From the NCBI GenBank assembly GCA_033060915.1, contig CM065389.1, positions 9,042,501 through 9,106,500 of the forward strand: a stretch of 64,000 nt of DNA, in the 5' to 3' direction. The first letter of the stretch is position 1. Each line of letters starts with the position of its first letter. The position numbers and the translations under genes were made by a program. The notes beneath the pieces are model-generated. The model was not told the DNA's origin. It saw only the letters and a program-made list of their open reading frames with translations, and made no database searches. The stretch is from Euryodendron excelsum. Taxonomy: Eukaryota > Streptophyta > Magnoliopsida > Ericales > Pentaphylacaceae. Shown in pieces: positions 60,070 through 64,000 of this stretch.

Positions 60070-60150
60070 GCTCTCCTGAGATGGAATAAACTTCTCGTAA
60101 AGTACTAGTTTAACGTGTGAGAGTTAAAGACGTAGAAACTTGAAAATTGA
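59640..60150. repeat. Diverged third copy of the 8-kb unit, right part
   Basis: Resumes the unit where the left part stopped: 'atgacctcatgcaactgaac', 'cccttgtgcaagaactatatata', 'aaaaccaacattcttg', 'gatattgaatgcagag', 'ttcagtatgg.gca', 'gaggcacgtgatcag', up to ~60150. It matches unit copy 1 at 9117-9990 with many substitutions and indels. The open frame of copies 1 and 2 is broken here. A further small insertion lies at 59830-59878. Confidence 0.8.
59830..59878 (+). mobile_element. Very short 5'-truncated retroposon insertion with poly-A tail
   Basis: A ~49-bp segment absent from unit copies 1 and 2 ends 'ctctttgtaattctc' plus ~17 A, like the 3' end of plant L1 elements. It is flanked by GGAGAG on both sides (59824-59829 and 59879-59884). 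Confidence 0.6.
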
Positions 60151-61380
60151 AATATCTCTGGTTGTTATAAAATTAAATTAATATTGCTTGAAATATCTCT
60201 AGTTATTATAAAATTAAATAAATATTAAGTAAGTAAAATATTTAAATACAGTATATAATAAAATTAATTTTTCTGAAACTATCAAATAATAATTAAATAA
60301 TTTTTTTAAAATTATTAGGAATAAATTTTTTTGATTATCTAAGAATTTATTTATTTCATAAGACAAAATATAAGAGACAACTGAAATTTAAATAGTTTAC
60401 CTACACTCTTTACTTTTTTTTTTTTTTATTTTCTCTCTTCTTCTTTCTCTTTTTTTCTTTCTCTCTTTTCTCTTTCTCTCTTCTCTTCTTTTTTTTTCTT
60501 TTCTCTTCCTACAAATCCCTTTTATACATGTAGCTAATAGGAGTTTGGTATCCATTCGGTCATCCATCATTCATAACACTAGTAGAATAGTATGGTAATT
60601 ATTGATTTGAAACTTTGATGAATTTCTCAATCACTAATGGTTCCTGCATGACTCAATTCCTTTCCTTTTTTTTTTTTTTGGGGGGGGTAATTCTTCATTC
60701 TTTTTTCGTCAATGCAATGCAATAATGTTTGGCTTCTTTGTTGATCGATATATAAATTATTTGATGTCACAAAGTCACTGTTCAAAAGCAATATATAACT
60801 AAGAAATAGTTGATAGAATGCTATTTACAATTCTATAACCACAATTAATGAAATCTAAATAATCGAGGGGTCTATATGTACGATTTTGTCCATGAAAAGA
60901 GTAAAATAATACTTCATAATAGTTTAGGGTAGGAGTCGTATGAGATTCACTTGTATCACTAGTTTTAGTTTTTGCTGTAACATGTAAAAAAGTAGTAGTT
61001 TCTTTATGCGCGCAGAGAGAGAGTGAGAGTGCGTGTGCGTGTTCATATCAAGTAACTATATGGTGCCTCCCCACATGCACAGAGGCAAGTAAGCATACTG
61101 TACTAAGCACCACATCAAAGAGCTTTCCAGTAATGAAAAGAATAGGTTCATGAGAAAGAGTTTGTCCAAAATTTCGGCTTGTAACCTTAGTTATTTAAGT
61201 ACCTTATGATTTTTTTAAGTTTGGGGCACTAAACCCAAATTTGACTTTTCGAAACAAAAAAAAAAAATGTTGAATATATATTATTTGTGGCCTACTGTTG
61301 TGTCTTGGAACTTTCAAGAGGCCACAAGCCCCAATCATTTGGATGTCAACATGCCCACTAAGATTGTGTGAGATTTTGAA
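60151..61380. other. A/T-rich intergenic DNA with simple repeats
   Basis: A ~45-bp segment ('aaatatctct.gtt.ttataaaattaaat') occurs twice at 60151-60230. A pyrimidine tract (60410-60510) is full of CTCTTT words, and a short GA/GTGTGC purine stretch lies at 61014-61042. No gene recognised. Confidence 0.5.
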
Positions 61381-61386
61381 GATGGG

Positions 61387-62600
61387 TCTTTTTTTTTTTC
61401 TTTTTTTTTGGTGCTTTGGAGTTAAAAGACAAGACAGAAAAAAAAAAAAAAAAAAAGAAAGAAACTTAAACCCTTTCTGAGAGGATTCCACCATATCACC
61501 CACCACCAGAGACCTTAGAGGTTCTGAAGGGTCTTCCAAAAAACCAACACTCTGCATTTGGTCCACTCCTAAGTTGGTCAACTTGTCATTGCACTTATTA
61601 CCCTCTCTTAAGGTACGTTGAAGAGTGATTCTGTATCTTTTGAGCAGGGCTTCTGAGTCTTCAATTAGTACTCTGTTTGGATGGTTCCTGGCTTCGTCAT
61701 TCAGAATGAGCTGCACTACTTCCTTCAAGTCCGACTCCACTTCCACTTCGTATAGACTTTTTTCCAGCATAATGGTTAGGCCTCTATAGTTTCCCAAAGT
61801 TCTGCCTCTATGATCTTGCAGTCTTTCAGTTTCCCAAAAAACCCATGAATCCATCTTCCTCCATCTCTAAACAGCCCACCATATCCTGCTGGGCCTGAAT
61901 TTTCTATGGGGCTCCCATCCGTATTAAGCTTGAGTTTTCCTGCAGTGGAAAGTTCCATTTGATTAGTCTAATTTTGATTTGTCCATCTAGGTCAAGTGAA
62001 AGAAAAGCCTCTTTTATCTCCAAAGCATACTTCTTGACCTGAATAATACTCCCTTGGGTGGTATTCTCATAGTTTTCAAAAACTTTTTTGTTTCTATCAA
62101 TCCAGATTTGCCAAATGGAAGTAGCAAACAGTGTAGTCCAAGACAGAATCTGCTGTTAGGGGCTCTTCTTTCTAAGATTTTTTGATATCCACTCAAAGGA
62201 TAGGCTTTTCTCTCTCTTTTAGAAGCCACTGATTACTCTTCAAGCCACTCCAAAGTTTTTGGCCTTAAAACATTCTCTAAACAAATGGTTTAGAGTTTCA
62301 CTATGACAATTGCATCTGGGGCAAAGATCATTAGTGTCAAGACCTCTCTACCAACTCTCATAACATTAATTAACAACTTATCATGTATGGTTTCCAGACG
62401 AAAGTTTTAAGTTTTTGGAGAATTTTCATTTTTCAAATCCAGCTTCAATTAGTATAAGCAACATTTCTATCATTCAAATTATCAGATAAAATCATAAACT
62501 GAAGTTATGGAAAACTTGCCATTGGAGTCTGCAGCCCATCTCCCACTTTAGAGAGAGAGTAGCATATCTCCCATCTATGAAGGACCCAAAATACCAAATC
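61387..62600 (-). pseudogene. L1-like LINE relic: end of RT, zinc-binding region and RNase H
   Basis: Minus strand. From ~62600 to 62240 decayed sequence matches the end of plant L1 reverse transcriptase and its zf-RVT region (LKTFVWK, then LCPRCNCHSETLNHLF). RNase H follows at ~61960-61500: LKLNTDGSPIENSGPAGYGG contains the first catalytic Asp, ..EAELW the Glu, and NKCNDKLTNLG replaces the usual NKCAD.LA. The 3' untranslated stretch ends in an A-rich tail, seen as T-runs at 61387-61409 on the plus strand. Several stops and at least two frame changes mark it as dead. No target duplication located; the 5' end is uncertain. Confidence 0.85.
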
Positions 62601-63485
62601 AGTCCTCGTGGTCATGAATAGTCTGACGTGTCACGCTACGATTGGTCAGTGTAACGATTGCAGAGCACTCGGACTTCGGTTAAACCATGGAGGATGGAGA
62701 CAGTAAGTGCCCAAATATTAGGTGTCCGTATATATATAGGACCTATCCCACTGTTAAATGGGTCCTTGATGTTTTGGAGGCTGGCGTTAGAGCAAATATA
62801 TACCTTTCTAAAACACAAAGATTGAATTGAATTGATACACTCAGTCCTATTTTCAATGATTATATGATTTGTGTTTTCCATTTTATTATCTACTCTTCAA
62901 ACCCCACATTGCCAAAAGGGCCTGAACTTCAAATGCCTATGAATAAACCCTATATCTGTTAAAATCTTCACCTTTTAATGCCAACCTACTGCTTCAACTC
63001 ACACATTTAAGACAATGGGACCTAATCTGAAAATATCCATACAGCATGTAGAAATAATAACAGGTTATAGCTTGATCTCCGCCACCATTGCATCAAGTCC
63101 GAATTGTTCTCTGTTATTAAAGCATGGGATGAACTATTGGCATCTCAAAAACATATGACATGAACTAGCCGTCCACCATTTAGGATTTTGGACCACCATT
63201 GTGACCTATAAAGAGGTTGGTGAAGCTTTTTACTGAGTCACTCTCAAGCTATATCTAGATATTGTTTAGGTAGCTTGGTATACATCATTCCAACCGTTTC
63301 GTAATAGTTTAAGCTCTCGGGACAACTGGAAATTTAACATGGTAGTCTTTCAATCTTAGAATGGAACTATCATTGTAGCTATATTGATTCTGAATGTATA
63401 TACGTTTTAAATTTTAAAGTTTACTTGTACAAGTGAGCATGTGATTGAGGACCCTTGGATCACTTCCAATCTTTAAATTGAGCAC
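62601..63485. other. Unassigned DNA near the right edge
   Basis: Could be an older upstream part of the LINE relic or independent repeat DNA. The minus-strand frame at 62636-62881 has no recognisable domain. Nothing else stands out. Confidence 0.35.
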
Positions 63486-63489
63486 AAAA

Positions 63490-63660
63490 AAAAAAAGCTA
63501 TGAAATTATAGAACATACAGAAAATTCATATACAATTTATTACCCTAATATTTAAAACAAAATATCTATCATGATGACTCTTAATTACAAAAATATCATT
63601 GTATAAATTTTCTATATAAATTTTTCAGAAAAAAAAAGCATTTTCCATTATAGAATTTAC
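63490..63660. mobile_element. MITE relic of the locally abundant family
   Basis: Carries the family words 'acaatttattaccctaatattt', 'aacaaaatatctatcatgatgactcttaatta', and 'aaaaatatcattgtataaatttt', in the same order as the copies at 8134, 11550 and 28510. Confidence 0.55.
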
Positions 63661-63726
63661 TATTAGAATTTAGGGTAATTACAATTTATCCTCTTATAAT
63701 TTAAGCCAAAATCAGATGACCCTTGT

Positions 63727-64000
63727 AGTTAGGGCTGTAAACGAGCCGACCCAAACTAAACAAAGAGTTGTTCAAACTGGGTTTGATAAGCTTAATGAGG
63801 TCAAAAATGTGGTCGAACTTGGTTTATTTAACTTTCGAGTCGAGCTTAAACGAGCTTTAATCCAGCCTATCACAAATAGTTTGAATTTTTAAGTGTATAT
63901 AATCTTATCGAACCGAGATCAAAAAATTAACGAGCTCTAAAATATATTAAGACTTGGTTTGTTTATATAACAAGCTGATCCCAAATGAACTTTTAATGAG
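63727..64000. mobile_element. Start of a repeat of the 'AGGGCTGTAAACGAGCCGA' type, truncated by the window end
   Basis: The start AGGGCTGTAAACGAGCCGA and the many 'gagct/cgagc' words inside are typical of a widespread plant hAT-type non-autonomous element. The right end lies outside the window. Confidence 0.5.

Overview
The window is nuclear DNA from a flowering plant, most likely a dicot. The evidence is two intron-rich MATE transporter genes in A/T-rich DNA crowded with plant-type transposable elements: Ty3/gypsy Tat-lineage, Ty1/copia, L1-like LINEs, long-TIR Mutator-like elements and MITEs. No bacterial, organellar or viral gene organisation is present, and I cannot name the species.

Layout. 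1-3.3 kb: repeats and small TIR elements. 3312-7234: an eight-exon MATE gene of the DETOXIFICATION 21-29 type, open across all predicted exons (488 aa by the preferred splice model). 7827-23884: a head-to-tail tandem duplication of an ~8.03-kb unit with little divergence, made of non-coding DNA, MITEs, a 5'-truncated LINE and a deleted copia element; one breakpoint lies inside the copia relic. 24.2-27.1 kb: the rest of that copia with its 3' LTR, a Mutator-like element with 9-bp target duplications and a gene-like interior (Pack-MULE candidate), and a second long-TIR element. 29141-36184: a second MATE gene (502 aa), same orientation, with seven of eight exon lengths or phases matching the first. 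39.6-60.2 kb: an older, diverged third copy of part of the 8-kb unit, split by a nest of retrotransposons. 60.2-64 kb: A/T-rich DNA, a minus-strand LINE relic and MITE-like ends.

The nest resolves from the target-site duplications. A solo LTR (outer ends 39959 and 59639) sits in the third unit copy. It was split by an 18.6-kb Tat-lineage gypsy element (40785-59384, TSD GCGGT). That element was hit by three more LTR insertions: 43220-45158 in the protease, 50609-55334 (TSD CTTTG) and 55524-57063 (TSD ACTAT), both in its antisense ORF. Without them the gypsy is ~10.4 kb, normal for the lineage. It carries decayed gag-pol, a 61-bp tandem array after pol, and a spliced antisense ORF with a Transposase_28-like N-terminus and a coiled-coil C-terminus.

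The only genes I consider functional are the two MATE transporters, which probably arose by tandem duplication together with their downstream spacer. I found no credible new enzymatic or defence system. The most unusual items are the layered duplication history of the spacer, the antisense retroelement ORF cut by two solo LTRs, the Pack-MULE candidate, and an alternative open last exon in the first MATE gene.
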